A stretch of 64,000 bases of DNA from Gigaspora rosea (Eukaryota; Glomeromycota; Glomeromycetes; Diversisporales; Gigasporaceae): contig QKWP01000010.1 in assembly GCA_003550325.1 (NCBI GenBank), forward strand, positions 62,001 through 126,000. The letters run 5' to 3'. A program made the position numbers and the translations under genes. The notes under the pieces are model-generated. The model made no database searches. It was not told the DNA's origin and was given only the letters and a program-made list of their open reading frames with translations. Numbering within the stretch: the stretch's first letter is position 1; each line of letters begins with the position of its first letter. This document shows positions 46,326 through 58,621 of the stretch, in pieces.

Positions 46326-46329
46326 TATA

Positions 46330-48310
46330 TAACTTATTATTAACATGTAAATATTAAATCTTGTTTAGAGCTTATTTAGACCAAACAAAAAAATTGTTGA
46401 TATTTATGAAATATTACCGAATTTTTGAATGTTTATTTGATGTTTTACTGGCTAAACCAGTAATTTACATTTTATAACTTGCTAGTTTGTCTAGTAACTG
46501 ACAATATATGAAAATTTAGTTAAATTAAATAATTAACATTTTATGATTACAAGTATAATAAATAATCTGAACCAGCCCAAAAATAATCTGAACTGATAGC
46601 TCAGTACAATATTCTTAAAAATCAAAGTTCTATTAATAAATGTTACTGAATAATTCTAAGTAAACACTTTTAAATTCCACACATCATTAAATGAAAGTGT
46701 AAATTTTATTATGATTTTTTATATCATATATTGATATAAAGTCTATGATTTGATTTAAGAACCTTCTTTGTAATGGTAAAATGAATATATACTAAATTAT
46801 ACAAAAGATTTACTAGTTTAACAAAATAAAGTTACTCTAAAAAAGATTGATATCAAAATAATTTTTACAATAGTACTAAGTACATATGCTATTGTTTTTT
46901 CTTTTAAGTCTAAAAATTGATTGACGTAATTGATGCCATTGCTATTTTTACAAGATATAAATACGTATATTAATTTTTTTTTTTTTGAAAATTAAAAATG
47001 ATTTTTTTCAAAAAATAAAATGTCGTGCTACCAATTTACTTGCTGGATATTAATATCCGCCTTTAAGAAAATGTCTACTGCAAAAATTTTCTAAACTTGA
47101 ATAAAAATTTTCCAACTACTATCTAATAGAATTCAATATAAATTTTTTAAATAACTTCTAAAATTAATAAAATTCATTTTGAAAAATTTATTGAAATCTA
47201 TTGAGTAGTTGTCAAGAAAGGGGCCTATTGTTTTAATGGGTCAAACAAGTTCAAAATCAGCTATATTAGATATTTTTAAAAGGTAAAAATTCTAGTAAAG
47301 TTTGATTTCACAGTTACAACTAATTAAAAAGTGTAGACTAATTGGGAACAAACTAAAGCTAATCTATACACCTAACTAATCTAATCAAATTAAAATACTA
47401 TCTAGTAAAGGTTCAAGACTTTAAACCCTTAAAGTAGTAGGCAGAAAGACATAGAAGATTTGGTTTTAGTTTATAAGTTCAGAGAGTCATGTTTTAGTAA
47501 AATTGGGTCTTATGATAAGTATCTTGATTTACTTCTTATTGCTATTCTGTATTTGGATATTTATTCTCTATTAGTTCTCTTAATTAGAACCTGGACATCT
47601 CTTATATAAGTTATAAATAATTGATTTTAGTCAATTTCAATCTAATTTGCTAAAAATAACAAACCTATATTTATTTAAATAACATTTGATCCTGTGATCA
47701 GAATTAAATGAACTTTTTTTTGCTAGATGCATCTTACTAATAGTTTCATTTCACAAAATGTTTATTCAAATTGAACAACTAGATTCCAAGATAATTGCAA
47801 AAACGTTTTTTTTTTGCTTTTCAAATTTTAGAATTATTGTTAAAATGTGTAAAGTATAATCCTGTACTAGCTATTCAAGATCCTCCTTAGTCTATTTTAG
47901 CTGTGGTTTATAGGATTTGAATATTGAATTTGCAATAGATGGATTTCTTTCACATTACTCACATGATGTTGCAATTTTACAAGTCCTCAGGATTTTAGAT
48001 AAATTACTGCATTGATTAGGCTTCCAATTTAAATTCTTACAGCACCTGGAGATAGAGTTCGATCGTAGATCAACAAATGAAGAGTCATGGGATAGTGTAT
48101 TGTTCAATATAAGAAATAATTAATGATATAATCGATGTAGGTTTATTAATACAATCGGTCAATCAATTTCTAATTCTCTTTTATTCTTTTTTTTAATTTA
48201 TTGATAATTACGAGAAGAAGAAATATGATGAACAACTATTTTATTAGAGGGGTCATTACAAAAAGTTTTTGTATTAAGGGTTAACTATAGCTTAACTAAT
48301 ACAAACACTA
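46330..48310. other. No gene seen
   Basis: AT-rich intergenic sequence without protein-like frames or clear inverted elements. Confidence 0.5.
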
Positions 48311-48317
48311 ACTAGGT

Positions 48318-49115
48318 AATAATCATTTCACCAGCAATCACTTCATAGACATGCCATTTCACCAACAAATTATTCACTGACAAGTTCATTTTACTAACCG
48401 TTAATTTTACCAAAGCTCATTTCACTGACAAGTTTTTTCTATAAACACTCTAACCCTAATTCTATACTAATTCTATCCTAGTATACGGGTTGACCCTGGC
48501 CCAACAGCCAGGTCAATAGGTGGGTCAACCCTCAGCCTGTAGCTTTGTGGGCCGGGCCAGTTGATAAAATAAGTGTTAGATTCATTTTTCCTCTAAACAT
48601 ATTTTCAGGCTAGAGGTTGAATAAAAATCAGCTAGTCATTTATAATAATATAAAAAAAGTTAGCTTATTTAGTGATAAATTGGCAAATATATAAGAATCA
48701 GAAATGTTCGGTGGCATAAACAATCAATTATCATAAAATACCAACATGCCGAAAGTTTCTTAAGGACAAAAAGAATAATAATTAAATTATTTAATATCAT
48801 AAGAGTTCAACAAGAAACTACCTGATGGCCTTTCATGTTTAATATAGATATGTTGACTGATTTTGCTCAGAAAAAATTACACTAGCAAAAGGTCAGCCCT
48901 GTCGACTGGCCCGAGCTTTTTTAGGATCGACCCTGCCCACGATTTTTTTATCAACCCATATCACTATTCTATCCTGACCCTAACGACAATGACCAGAATC
49001 ACTTTGTCAGTGAAATGAGCTTTGTTGAAATGAAACTATTGGTAAAATGAACGTGTCGGTGAATAATTTGTTGGAGAAATGGCGTGTCTATGAAGTGATT
49101 ATCGGTGAAATGATT
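48318..49115. mobile_element. Foldback element with nested insertion
   Basis: The left arm and half-centre (48318-48479) and right half (48960-49115) match the 45.4-kb element. The centre ACTAATTCTATCCT is broken by 48481-48970, which starts AGTATACGGGTTGACCCTGG and ends ACCCATATCACT. ATTCTATCCT stands on both sides of the insert, a duplication of about 9-10 bp. The insert is GC-richer and non-coding. Confidence 0.7.
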
Positions 49116-49269
49116 GCCACCTGGTTATTACTCAACCAAGTCAAACTTGTATTAAAGTTAACTTACACTGAGTTATCTTTATTGAAGAAACAGAGTTAGT
49201 GATATTATACTCTTTCTACTACCGAATTACATCATATCTTGAACTGGCTTTGCCTTTCTAAAATAGATA

Positions 49270-49461
49270 ATGGCCAAGTTTAAACAGTTCAGAAAATACA
49301 TGAAATGCAAAAAGTTCAAAAAGTCAGTAAAAATAGTTCAGAAGGGTCAAAAAGTTCAGGCGGGCAGATGGTGCGAAAAGTTTGGTTCGAAAAGTACATA
49401 TGGTACAGTTCAAAAAGTACAGTGCACCAAATGCAAAAAATGCAAGTTACAAATAAGGTAA
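49270..49461 (+). repeat. Degenerate AGTTCAAAAAG repeats
   Basis: A cluster of about 11-bp units (AAAAAGTTCA, AAAATGCAAA) gives a 63-residue lysine-rich frame (KFKQF, KCKKFKK). I regard it as a simple repeat and not a gene, because the peptide follows the repeat period and lacks any domain. 49470-49930 downstream holds nothing recognisable. Confidence 0.5.
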
Positions 49462-49935
49462 GGCTTGCGGCTATTTAGGGTTATATTAGATTCGGTCAAA
49501 TTTTAAGAAAAGTAAAATAAAATATACCAAAATATATTTATGGAGGAATAGTCTTATTTGAAAATCATAATGCATCCTTTATTTTTGATCTTATGCTTAT
49601 TGCTTGCGAATTTTTTTTGATGAATTAGCTAAATACCTTATCTTATTTATACAGGAATATTCAAATAACAAAAAAAAGAATTAATGTATATAAAAAAAAA
49701 AAAAAAAGTAAAATAACATATGGTTGGCCTTTTACAACATGCATCACGCGCACAAGATATTGATCGATCGTTCACTTTGACCTTATTTTCATACAAGCTT
49801 CCCGCATACCATTTATCATAGTGACAATAGAAAATATTCTTTGATACAATATTTGATTAACTAATTTTAATATTTTTGAGTTTCAATCCAATAATGGTTT
49901 CATAATTAATTTTTTTTTCTTGAGTTTTTATCATT

Positions 49936-51811
49936 TCATTGAGATAAAGCACCATTAAAGATTTCCTCTAAAGACTTATTATCAAAGAAAATATTATCAG
50001 GGTCGTACTTTTCACGTATTTTTTCGAATAATTTAATTAGATCAGAGTAAACAACAGAAATATAAGATGTTACATTTGGAACAAATTCCCAATTTTTTGC
50101 CCAATGAGGTCTATAATAAATAAGTTTATATAATTTAGTGAATTTTTTATGAAATTAGTTATAAATAAAAAAAATTTTAATAAATCCTTACTTTGCTTTG
50201 TATTTATCAAACAATCTCTGCGCTATTAATGACACAAACTCTTCATAGTAAGGAGTACCAATAACTGTCATAAAATCCAATGAACAATACAATATATCAG
50301 GATCATGATTGAAAGTAGGAGATAATAATGCTTCATCAGATTTTAAGATTCTAAATTCCATAAGATAATTTAATGGATATTTTCCTTGCTTTGCAAATTC
50401 GTATAGCTACAATATAATAATGATATTTTAAGAAACAACAAAATGAACCAATAGAATATTAAAAATCGAATATTAGATATAGTAATATAAACTCACTGTT
50501 TGGATTGCGTGATAAAACTCAATAGCGACGTTAGAAAAGTCCGGATCAACTTTGAATGTATATGACGATAAATCATACAAGGCTTTTGGTTGGTAAGCAA
50601 AGCTATGGAAAGCATCAGGAGCCTGATATACATCACTACTGCTATTAGAAGTTCTAATTGAGGCAGCAATAGTTGAAGCTGCTCTAGGATTTGATTGTAA
50701 GATACTACTTATGTGTTCATAAATTCTAAGAAAAGTCTGTCTTTGAGTATTATGTAGTTGTTCGAGTTGTTGTTGAGTGAAGCTCACAGGTTCATTGGTT
50801 CGTTTCCAAGTCCTAACCACAATTTGATCTTTATTAAAGTCATGAAGATTTGGATCTTCACTCGAATTGAATCCATTATACGGAAAATAATATAATTGAA
50901 AACCATCAGATGATTTTACAAGATGCTTGATTCTCAGTGGATTGTTAAGCCATGTTACTGGAACATAGTTATTAGTCAAACGAAGATTGTACATTGGTTG
51001 CGTACGGAAGGTTACCGAATAGATTATACCAAGTAAACCTAAATGATAATAAAGTTAAAATATTGAAGGAAAAAAATGAATAATCAAAAAAATAAAAGTT
51101 TAGTAAATACCTAAGTTGACTTTTGCAGCATTGAATTCAAATTTATTTATTTCTTCGCTAAATTCATGTACTTCACCAGATCCAGTAACAATTTTCATGG
51201 AACAAACTTGATCAGACATAATACCTGAAGAAGTCTTTGGACCATGTGTACCTGTTGCCACAACACCAGATACTCGAAATGAATCAGATATAGGCTCGGA
51301 ATCAAGAGTTAATGGTGGATCATGAAATCGGAGTGCGTTATCAAGATCAAGAAATGATGTACCTATGTTTAATTAAATATGATTCATTTTTTATGTCATT
51401 TTTATCACGAAATAAATATATAAGTATAAAACGTTTACCTGCTTCTGCAGTAACTGTCCAACCATATTTGGAATGTTTTTGCACAGTGAACTTATTTAAC
51501 TTGTTAACTACCACCAAATAGTTCTCTGTGACAGACAGAGAACTTACAGTATTCCCTTGAGCAGCACATCGAATAGTTTCATTATTTTTCCTTGCTAGGT
51601 TTACAATATCAATAAGGTCTTCAAGTGTAGATGGCTCAAAAATGGCTTTTGGTGAAATACGAATTCTTCCATTATAATTTTCCCAAGTTTTATTTTTGAT
51701 TGGTATTGCAGAACGAATGAAGAAAACTTCATTGCTATTTATTTCGAAAGACTTATATATTATCGAAATTGACAAAATTAATAAAAAGCTTAAAATATGT
51801 TTTTCGATCAT
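49936..51811 (-). CDS. Secreted FAD-linked aldonolactone oxidase-like enzyme
   Basis: Five exons: 51811-51439, 51362-51111, 51038-50497, 50406-50192 and 50110-49936. All introns are GT-AG, 72-90 bp, and the phases agree, giving 518 residues with stop TGA 49936-49938. Residues 1-22 form a signal peptide or anchor. A PCMH-type FAD domain covers about 45-210 with GNTVSSL (86-92) and TGTHG (161-165). The C-terminal half matches the D-arabinono-lactone/gulonolactone oxidase domain, ending near PHWAKNW (about 461-467), the family's HW(G/A)K signature. Such enzymes oxidise sugar lactones to ascorbate or erythroascorbate with release of H2O2. The GHS histidine that binds FAD covalently in some members is absent (GNT), so FAD is probably non-covalent. 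Substrate cannot be told from sequence. The gene appears intact. Confidence 0.85.
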
Positions 51812-52492
51812 TATAATTATTCAATTGTGGTGAGGTGTTAAAGTTGAAAGATCTTTAAGCAAAATTAAAAAATTACACAATTTGGTCTTTTTTTTTCAAA
51901 GCAAAAATTTCTTTTTTTCAAAGCAAAAATTACTATTCTTATACTTTTGAGTCGACCAAGATAAGATGCGCTTATGGCCCTTATTTATTGTGTTTTTATT
52001 ACATAATAATATTCACAATTGTAAAGAAATTTTAAGGTTGAAAAAAGAAAAGACCTTTGTTTACAGTGTGAGGGATATGTCTGAAGACTTAAATTCTCTA
52101 TCTTATCATATCTTTTGAATAGGATATTTTATATAATATCATTTATTTTTGGGTGTGTGCACTTTAACGTTTTTGATTGGCCATAACCGAAAAATGTGAT
52201 TTGTGTGTGGGAATTTCTATCAATATTGGAGTTTTGGAAACTTCTAAGCAGAAATTACGTCGTTACCGCGAACTACCAATTTTTTGTATTCTGACGACTT
52301 TTTGAAATTTCGAGTCTGTGCACTTTAACGTTTTTGATTAGCCATAACCAAAAAATGTGATTTTTGTGTGGGAATTTCAATCTATTTTTGAGTTTTGGAA
52401 ACTTCTAAGCAGAAATTACGTCGTTGCCGCGAACTACCGTTTTTTTGTATTCTGACGACATTTTGAATTAATTTTACAATATTTTGAATATA

Positions 52493-53403
52493 TGGGGTGA
52501 TTTCAATAGAAACAGCCCATTTTTACAATTTTTTGAAAAATGAGTTTTTATTAGATTCATATAAATTTTGACATGATTGACATTTTTCAATTATAAATGA
52601 AAGTCGATTTGCATAATAAAAAATCAAGATGATGTAAAAGAAAAATTACACGAGGCTGCGTAGAGCCAACATATCACGAGATTACCCGATAGTCACCTGT
52701 TTACCTTTAACCAATAAAAATCGTGAAATTTGATTAATCCCGGATCTGTCCGAAAATTCATTTTTACAATTTTTTGAAAGAGTGAATCTATTTGTCGCCG
52801 GCGGTGATCGACCAATTAGATCAAAGGATCATGTGTAACGTGAAAAATGCAAAAACTTTTGATTTTTTTAAAAAATCACTTCTAACTTAAAATTTTGTCT
52901 ATGAAACTACTTTTTTTATGCAAAAAAAAATTCCTTGCAAAATTTTACTATATATAAAGCTATACCCGAACCCTAACTATGGCTTTAACCCTGACCCTAA
53001 CGATAGTAAGTTTCGACGCTTTGTTTTTGTTTTGATCGAACGTTACACAATCTAATTGGTCGATCATGCTCCGGTGACTGCCACCTCCGGCGACAAACAC
53101 ATTTTTTCTTTTTGAAAAATGAGTTTTTATTAGATTCATATAAATTTTGACATGATTGACATTTTTCAATTATAAATGAAAATCGATTTGCATAATAAAA
53201 AATCAAGATAATGTAAAAGAAAAATTACAAGAGACTGCGAAGAGACAACACATCACGAGATTACCCGATAGTCACCTGTAACCAATAAAAATCGTGAAAT
53301 TTGATTAATCCCGGATCAGTCCGAAAATAAAACAAATGATTAAACTCAATTATCTCAAAATAAAATATATGTAAAAATGGCTGTTTCTATTGAAATCACC
53401 CCA
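52493..53403. mobile_element. MITE of the TGGGGTG family, copy 4, duplicated inside
   Basis: Ends TA|TGGGGTGATTTCAATAGAAA and its near inverse TTTCTATTGAAATCACCCCA|TA. Two nearly full-length interiors lie in tandem (52525-52760; 52760-52790 continuing at 53108-53390), with the junction at CCGAAAATTCATTTTTACAA. A second MITE (52791-53097) sits in the second unit. The empty target is visible at 26618. Confidence 0.85.
52791..53097. mobile_element. 307-bp MITE with TTTGTCGCCGG ends
   Basis: TTTGTCGCCGGCGGTG and CACCTCCGGCGACAAA are inverted; further in, ATCGACCAATTAGATC pairs with TCTAATTGGTCGAT. The centre has GAACCCTAACTATGG and CCCTGACCCTAACG. Nested in the copy-4 MITE. Confidence 0.75.
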
Positions 53404-53823
53404 TATTATTACGATCTATTACGATCTATTGGATTATTGAATTAAAGTAGTTAAAGTTACTGATAAACGCGCATTTAAGTCCTATTAATTAAAGTTATTT
53501 AAGTTCCTATTAAAGTTAAACGTTTTGAGTTCCTAATTGCGTAATTACTTTAATTCGTGATTACGACATAATACATTAGAACCTACCCGATTGGTCTTTT
53601 ATTCGTAATTTGATTGGATATCTCATGACACGTGCACTTATGTCATTTCGATGTAATCTATACCCCTAAAAAATAAATTCGTCCGTTTAAAATTTTTGAT
53701 TAGTCAATGTGTGAGAAAACTTCTTTTTTCACACAATTCATTATAGTAATAATGACGACAGCTAAGCTTACGTTTAAATATTATTAATTGGTCAACTTCA
53801 GAAAACGTGTGGGAAAACTTACG

Positions 53824-53970
53824 GTACCAGGAACGTAGTACGAAGTACGAAGTGTATACCAGGAACGGAGTGATATTGAAAATTTCACGAAGTGTATACC
53901 AGGAACGGAGTGATGCATATCACGTAGTGATACCAGGAACGGAGTGATGCATATCACATAGTGAAGGGTT
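53824..53970 (+). repeat. ~37-bp tandem repeat, ACCAGGAACGGAGTGA
   Basis: Four units of ACCAGGAACGGAGTGATGCA, then TATCACGTAGTGAT, some shortened. It ends about 100 bp before the 5'-incomplete gene at 54076 and may mark where that gene lost its start. Confidence 0.7.
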
Positions 53971-54075
53971 ATACGGCATAAGACTACTCTTCCAAAGGGT
54001 ATTACGATTACTAGCCCTGGTATTAAATTAATTTTTTTTTATTAAAATAGTTTTATAATTTTTTATAAAACTAAG

Positions 54076-54940
54076 GCTAATGTATTGAATGCTTTATTAA
54101 AAGATGAAGGAAAGAATTATTATCAGGGAGAAGAAATCAAGATTAGTTTTTGTCATGATAAGAATATTACACACATTGATCGAATAGTTCATTGTTCGGA
54201 TTTGCGCGGTTTTAATTGTTTTTACGAATTTCAATCATACATTCAATTAAAACGTAAGAGAGATATTTATTGATATTATAATTCATTAACATTCAAAGCC
54301 TATTGTTTGTAATGATTATTTTTCCTAAACTTTGATAGCCAAAAAATGTGAATCCTTCACTTATACTCTTCCAGACAACCTTACTGCTGATGCTGAATAC
54401 TCGATCGCTATTTATTATGATGGTTTTGGCGTGGAATCTGGAACTTTTTCAATCAATCAACCAAATTCCGGATTAATCATTACTGACAAAAAATGGGTCA
54501 AATTACAAAGGTATGAAGTTTTTATCGCTGAAATTTAATTAAAAATTTTTTAATTTAATAGAGTACTGATAAATAATTTTTTTAATAACTTTAGTGTGGT
54601 CAAAATATTACAGTTACATGGAAAGATCGTAAGTATTTTGAGTTAGTATATCATAATTTAATGAAATTATCATTTAATTAAAAATTTTTATATTTGAAAT
54701 ATAGCTAAACAGAAATATCAGGATGTTACAACTGATTTTATAGTTCTTAAAGATGTTTATAATAATGATTATGATTATCTTGCATACAATGTATCGATTT
54801 CGGCAGGCAAAGAAATCGTTACAATTCCTTCAGATCTTATCAATTCTCAAGGAGTCGGTATTGCTATAGTTCTGCTTCGTAATAATTTTCCTGAAGAATA
54901 CATGTCAGATACTTTTACTGTTATCGGCTGTCCAAATTAG
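54076..54940 (+). pseudogene. 5'-incomplete secreted beta-sandwich (KRE9-like) gene
   Basis: Exons 54076-54253, 54339-54510 (or -54496), 54595-54628, 54705-54940, with GT-AG introns; stop TAG 54938-54940. The first exon begins after a possible acceptor CTAAG|GCT with no ATG, so the signal-peptide exon is missing or lies upstream. The protein reads DEGKNYYQGEEIKISF, TYTLPDNLTADAEYSIAIYY, GQNITVTWKDP, SAGKEIVTIPSDL and SDTFTVIGC: two beta-sandwich modules like the Kre9/Knh1-type domain of fungal cell-wall proteins (tentative). The obvious donor of exon 2 (GTATGA at 54511) puts exon 3 out of frame; a GTCAAA donor at 54497 would keep it (W|CGQN). Likely a surface or wall protein if intact. Confidence 0.55.
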
Positions 54941-54949
54941 TATAATAAT

Positions 54950-56240
54950 TGACATTTATATTTATTATGTATACGTAAATAATCCTACTTATTTGTTTCT
55001 CTTATTCGATGCAATATTTTAAATTACTTAAAAATTATCAGATACGAAGTTTTCCAGCATGTTTTTTTTTGTTACTATCATAATTAGAATTATACCATCG
55101 CTTAGATCATAGTTAGAATTTAAAGGTTTTGGAAATTTTTGCTTAGAATTAGTCTAACTACCCAAGTTGTTTTTGAAAAAAAGCATACCTGGGTAAATTT
55201 TACTTCCTGTGTGCATTAAAGTTGTCAATTTTTAATAACTATTATAAATGTCAATTGAAGATAAATTGTGAGAAAATAATCAATGTCTATAATGACCAGA
55301 AAATACATTAGCTTATCCGATGATATTGTTCTCCATCATTTCACAATTTTGGTCAATTCAATTCCAAATTGGCCTAGGTTATTCTTAAATTTTGAAACGA
55401 CGTAGGCCATTTCTCAATCGGTGAGAAATTTAAAAAACATAAAATTATGCGACCAGATCAGGCAATAAAAATTATACGACCGGCAATATATTATTTACAT
55501 AAATAAGTGTCAAAAAAATTTACATAAAGATGAAATTTAAAAAAAAAAAAAAACAACGCAGAATTTGCGTAAATTATAGCTATATTAACTGTTAACAAAA
55601 AAATAGTTCATATAAATTAAAGAAAACATCGCACAATCAATTAAAAAAAAAACAAAAAAAAAATTCATATAAAAAAAAAAAAGCTCAATAAAAAAAATAA
55701 TTCTTATCGATTTTTACATCCACATGGTTATCGTTACACTTGCTCTTGAAATTCGATTGGTTAAAAATTACAGGGTATAATGTTTTGTGGGTGGTTATGT
55801 TAACTAAATCCTGCGTGTACCCCAGAAATGTGCCAAATACGTGATCGGCTTTTCCGACCTGATTGGTCGCTCAGTTCTGACACGAATTGTTGAGTACTGT
55901 TCAAGTCGAAATGGAAAAAACTACTCTTTGTTATGTACCATCTCTGATAGGATACAATTAAAGCCATATACATAACATTGATCACTAAACATTGATCACT
56001 ACATTCTTAAACGTCAAAAAACTTCTCTCAATGCTGAAAACTAATTGCCATGCAATTATTTCCAATTCTTTGAATGTTGTGTTACGCAATTAATGGGAAG
56101 GCCAAATTTTTATATTGTGCTTATTCAAAGTAATAAGGGTTTCATATTTTGATAAAATAAGATTACGTATTTATTATCAAATAAGTGATGACAAATCTTA
56201 TTTTTTTAATTAAAATCTGAATACACTTATTTATATGATC
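54950..56240. other. No gene seen
   Basis: AT-rich with runs of A between 55540 and 55700. Nothing recognisable apart from the short composition shifts. Confidence 0.4.
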
Positions 56241-56257
56241 TTAATTATTTATAAGTT

Positions 56258-56490
56258 ATTACGTAAGCACAACATACCAAATTAAAACTCAGTTAGCCAA
56301 TCACAACTTTTAAATCATGATAATAATTGCACGATAACATCGATATTGGATCATGCGATGATAAATATCACAAAATTTGTTCTGTCGGAACAAATGATTA
56401 GTCGAAACGTGCCGCTACGCGGCACGTGTCAGCCAATCATTTGTTCCGACAAAACAAATTTCATGATATTAATCGTTGCATGGCCAATAT
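56258..56490. mobile_element. Hairpin element, copy 3, with its companion
   Basis: 56345-56490 is a near-perfect hairpin (CAAAATTTGTTCTGTCGGAA, core GTGCCGCTACGCGGCAC, TTCCGACAAAACAAATTT). It is preceded by the companion block (AAAACTCAGTTAGCCAATCA, AATTGCACGATAAC) also found at 9960-10047. Confidence 0.75.
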
Positions 56491-56574
56491 CTTATAATTA
56501 TTAATTTCTTAAGATTAAACCCAAAAAATTTTTTTGGTTCTCCGATTTATAATAAACAATACGTCCAATCCATT

Positions 56575-56700
56575 TTCCCCACTATCGAAACCCATTTTCC
56601 CGGTGTCAACCCATTTTCCCCACTATCGAAACCTATTTTTCCCAGTGTCAACCCATTTTTCCTTTTTTCTCATGATTGCAACCCATTTTAAATTTTCTGT
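56575..56700 (+). repeat. AACCCATTTTCCC repeats
   Basis: Five to six degenerate units of CCCATTTTCCCCACTATCGA and CCCAGTGTCAACCCATTTTT, about 24-27 bp. Non-coding. Confidence 0.6.
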
Positions 56701-56929
56701 ACAACTCATTTAAATTTATCGTACATTTATGTAAACATACATGTAATGACCAGTAGTAATTTTGAAAGCATATTATATCCATTTTGTGATAACAAGAAAT
56801 TTATAAATCATCATGGTCTCTAGATACACCACCGAAGAATACACTGTGGCGCAAAGACATAAAAGTTTCTTCAAATGAATGTATTTCATGTTAACTTTGT
56901 CCAAATACGACCTTTAAAAAAAAATGTGG

Positions 56930-57225
56930 ATGTGTCGGCATGAAACATTCAAGCACTTTATGGAGATTTAAGTGTCGGCATAGTGTTCTTGCAAACTGCG
57001 CCTGCTAATGCTTTATCTTCTTATGATCCAAAAATTATTATTATCAAGATCTAAAGAGGTTAGCGTCATATATTTGTAAAGTGCATTTGTTAATAATTTT
57101 CCTCCTTTTAATCAAAGATAGTTCCAATAAAGATTCACAGAAGTCAGAGTGGTATTCATGCGAAATGAATTCGTTGATGCTTTTACTCCTTCTGATCCAA
57201 GATAGTTTTTCTTGAGAAGTCTATA
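56930..57225 (-). pseudogene. RNI-type leucine-rich-repeat relic
   Basis: On the minus strand the repeated phrases decode as degenerate G-K-A-L-A-N-A-L-x-K-N-T-T-L units of 28 residues (84 bp), the ribonuclease-inhibitor/NLR repeat. Shifts and stops occur in every unit. Duplicated at 63415-63650. Confidence 0.5.
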
Positions 57226-57227
57226 TA

Positions 57228-58032
57228 CAGTGGCCTACCAAAATATTGTGGACACTTTTTAAAAATTTATATAGAGATAAATAAATAAGATATTGAGCTA
57301 AAAATAATACCATAAATTCTTTAAATATATATCATTTAAATAAAAAAAGTTTAAAAAATTTAATGCTACAGTTTTTAAAATAATCAAATTTTAGTAAATT
57401 TTAGATTTTTAAATTATTGCGATTTGCTAAATTTTAATATGTTTTTATAATAACTTGAATTACTAAATATGGTAATATATAAACTTAATTTTTTATGAAG
57501 TAAACTAGCAATTTTTTTAAATAAATTTACTTAGTATACCAAATTGTATATATTCTAAAAGTTTTATAATTTTTTAAAATTTTTTTATTAATTTCTATAT
57601 ATAGTAATAAAAATTACTATATTTAGTAATTTGCTAATTTTAATTTAGTAATTTAATTCTAACATTTAAAGGTAATAACTACCTTAATATTTCTTCAAAT
57701 ATTATAAAAATTTGAAGCTATATGTAATTTGTTATGCTGAATAATTTTTACTTAATTTTGAAATTTAGTTAACTTAATAAAAAAATAACTTTTACTATAT
57801 AGATATTATTTTAATTGATTTTTAACAATTATTGTTTTAGCAATTATGAAAATTGCAAAAAATTAAATAATTTTAATTATTTTAAAAAGTATTGCATAAA
57901 ATTTTATGATTTTTTTTTATTTAAAAGATATAGATTTAATAAATTTATATTATTATTTTTAGCTCAATATCTTGTCTATTTAGCTCTATATGAATTTTTA
58001 AAAAGTGTCCACAAAATTTTGGTAGGCCACTG
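57228..58032. mobile_element. 805-bp Tc1/mariner-like element
   Basis: TA|CAGTGGCCTACCAAAATATT, then GTGGACACTTTTTAAAAATT, is inverted at the right end (AAAAAGTGTCCACAAAATTT, then TGGTAGGCCACTG|TA). These are typical Tc1-like termini. The interior is extremely AT-rich without a transposase. It interrupts the LRR relic. Confidence 0.85.
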
Positions 58033-58034
58033 TA

Positions 58035-58560
58035 GTAGCATGCAAAGCGCATCTGCCAATGCCTTTTCTCCTTCTGATCCACGTTCATTCCAATTAATTA
58101 CAAAAAAAGTGAGCGCAATGTTTTACAAAATGTACCTACTAATGCTTATCCTATTTAAATTATTATCATTAAGATTCAAAAAAGTCAACGTGGCATCCTT
58201 GCACAGTGTATCAGTTAATGCTTCCTTCTGCTGATCAAAGCTATTATGACTTTTGATCCAAGATTATTTTAGTAATTCCGTACTCGATTATTAGGTAATT
58301 TCTAATTTCTTAATATTATTCCAATATATGAATATGCGGCTATAACATCAAAGTAGATTCAAGAAATCAAAATCATCTATCAGTAAAGTGTTTTTTTTGA
58401 TATATAAGGCTCACGAAATTATGCAAATTTGTAACAACAACAAATAAATCCATATTGTATGAATTTAAAGACGATATTAAGCAATTTTGATGAGTGAAGT
58501 TTTTTATTTTGTGAATATAAAGATGATATGAAGTTTTAACAACTTCATTTTTTTAATAGA
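58035..58560 (-). pseudogene. RNI-type leucine-rich-repeat relic, continued
   Basis: Continues the 56930-57225 relic beyond the Tc1-like element (GCAAAGCGCATCTGCCAATG is the inverse of an HWQMRF/LADAL-type unit). 58186-58560 matches 63655-64000. Short plus-strand frames crossing it are by-products. Confidence 0.45.
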
Positions 58561-58621
58561 CATGAAGTTACAAGCATTTAATAATGAAAAAACAGTGATA
58601 TAACTCATCTTTATTAATTTA

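Larger units (their letters stand above)
52135..53800 (+). repeat. Composite repeat, blocks B-C-A, interrupted by MITEs
   Basis: Two B units at 52145-52310 and 52312-52490 (GTGCACTTTAACGTTTTTGA, TTGGCCATAACC), block C at 53404-53582 (ATTACGATCTATTACGATCT), block A at 53585-53740 (GATTGGTCTTTTATTCGTAA). The MITE at 52493-53403 separates B from C. Order is a rotation of the one at 26165-26790. Confidence 0.75.

Noticed and set aside
46135..46326. 63-codon minus frame
   Set aside because: Lies in the inverted-repeat element at 45783-46325 and reads its terminal repeat.
49270..49461. Lysine-rich small protein
   Set aside because: Produced by a degenerate 11-bp repeat; no homology-like motif.
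57815..58234. 139-codon frame crossing the Tc1-like right end
   Set aside because: Begins in AT-rich transposon interior and runs through the terminal repeat into LRR relic antisense; not a transposase.
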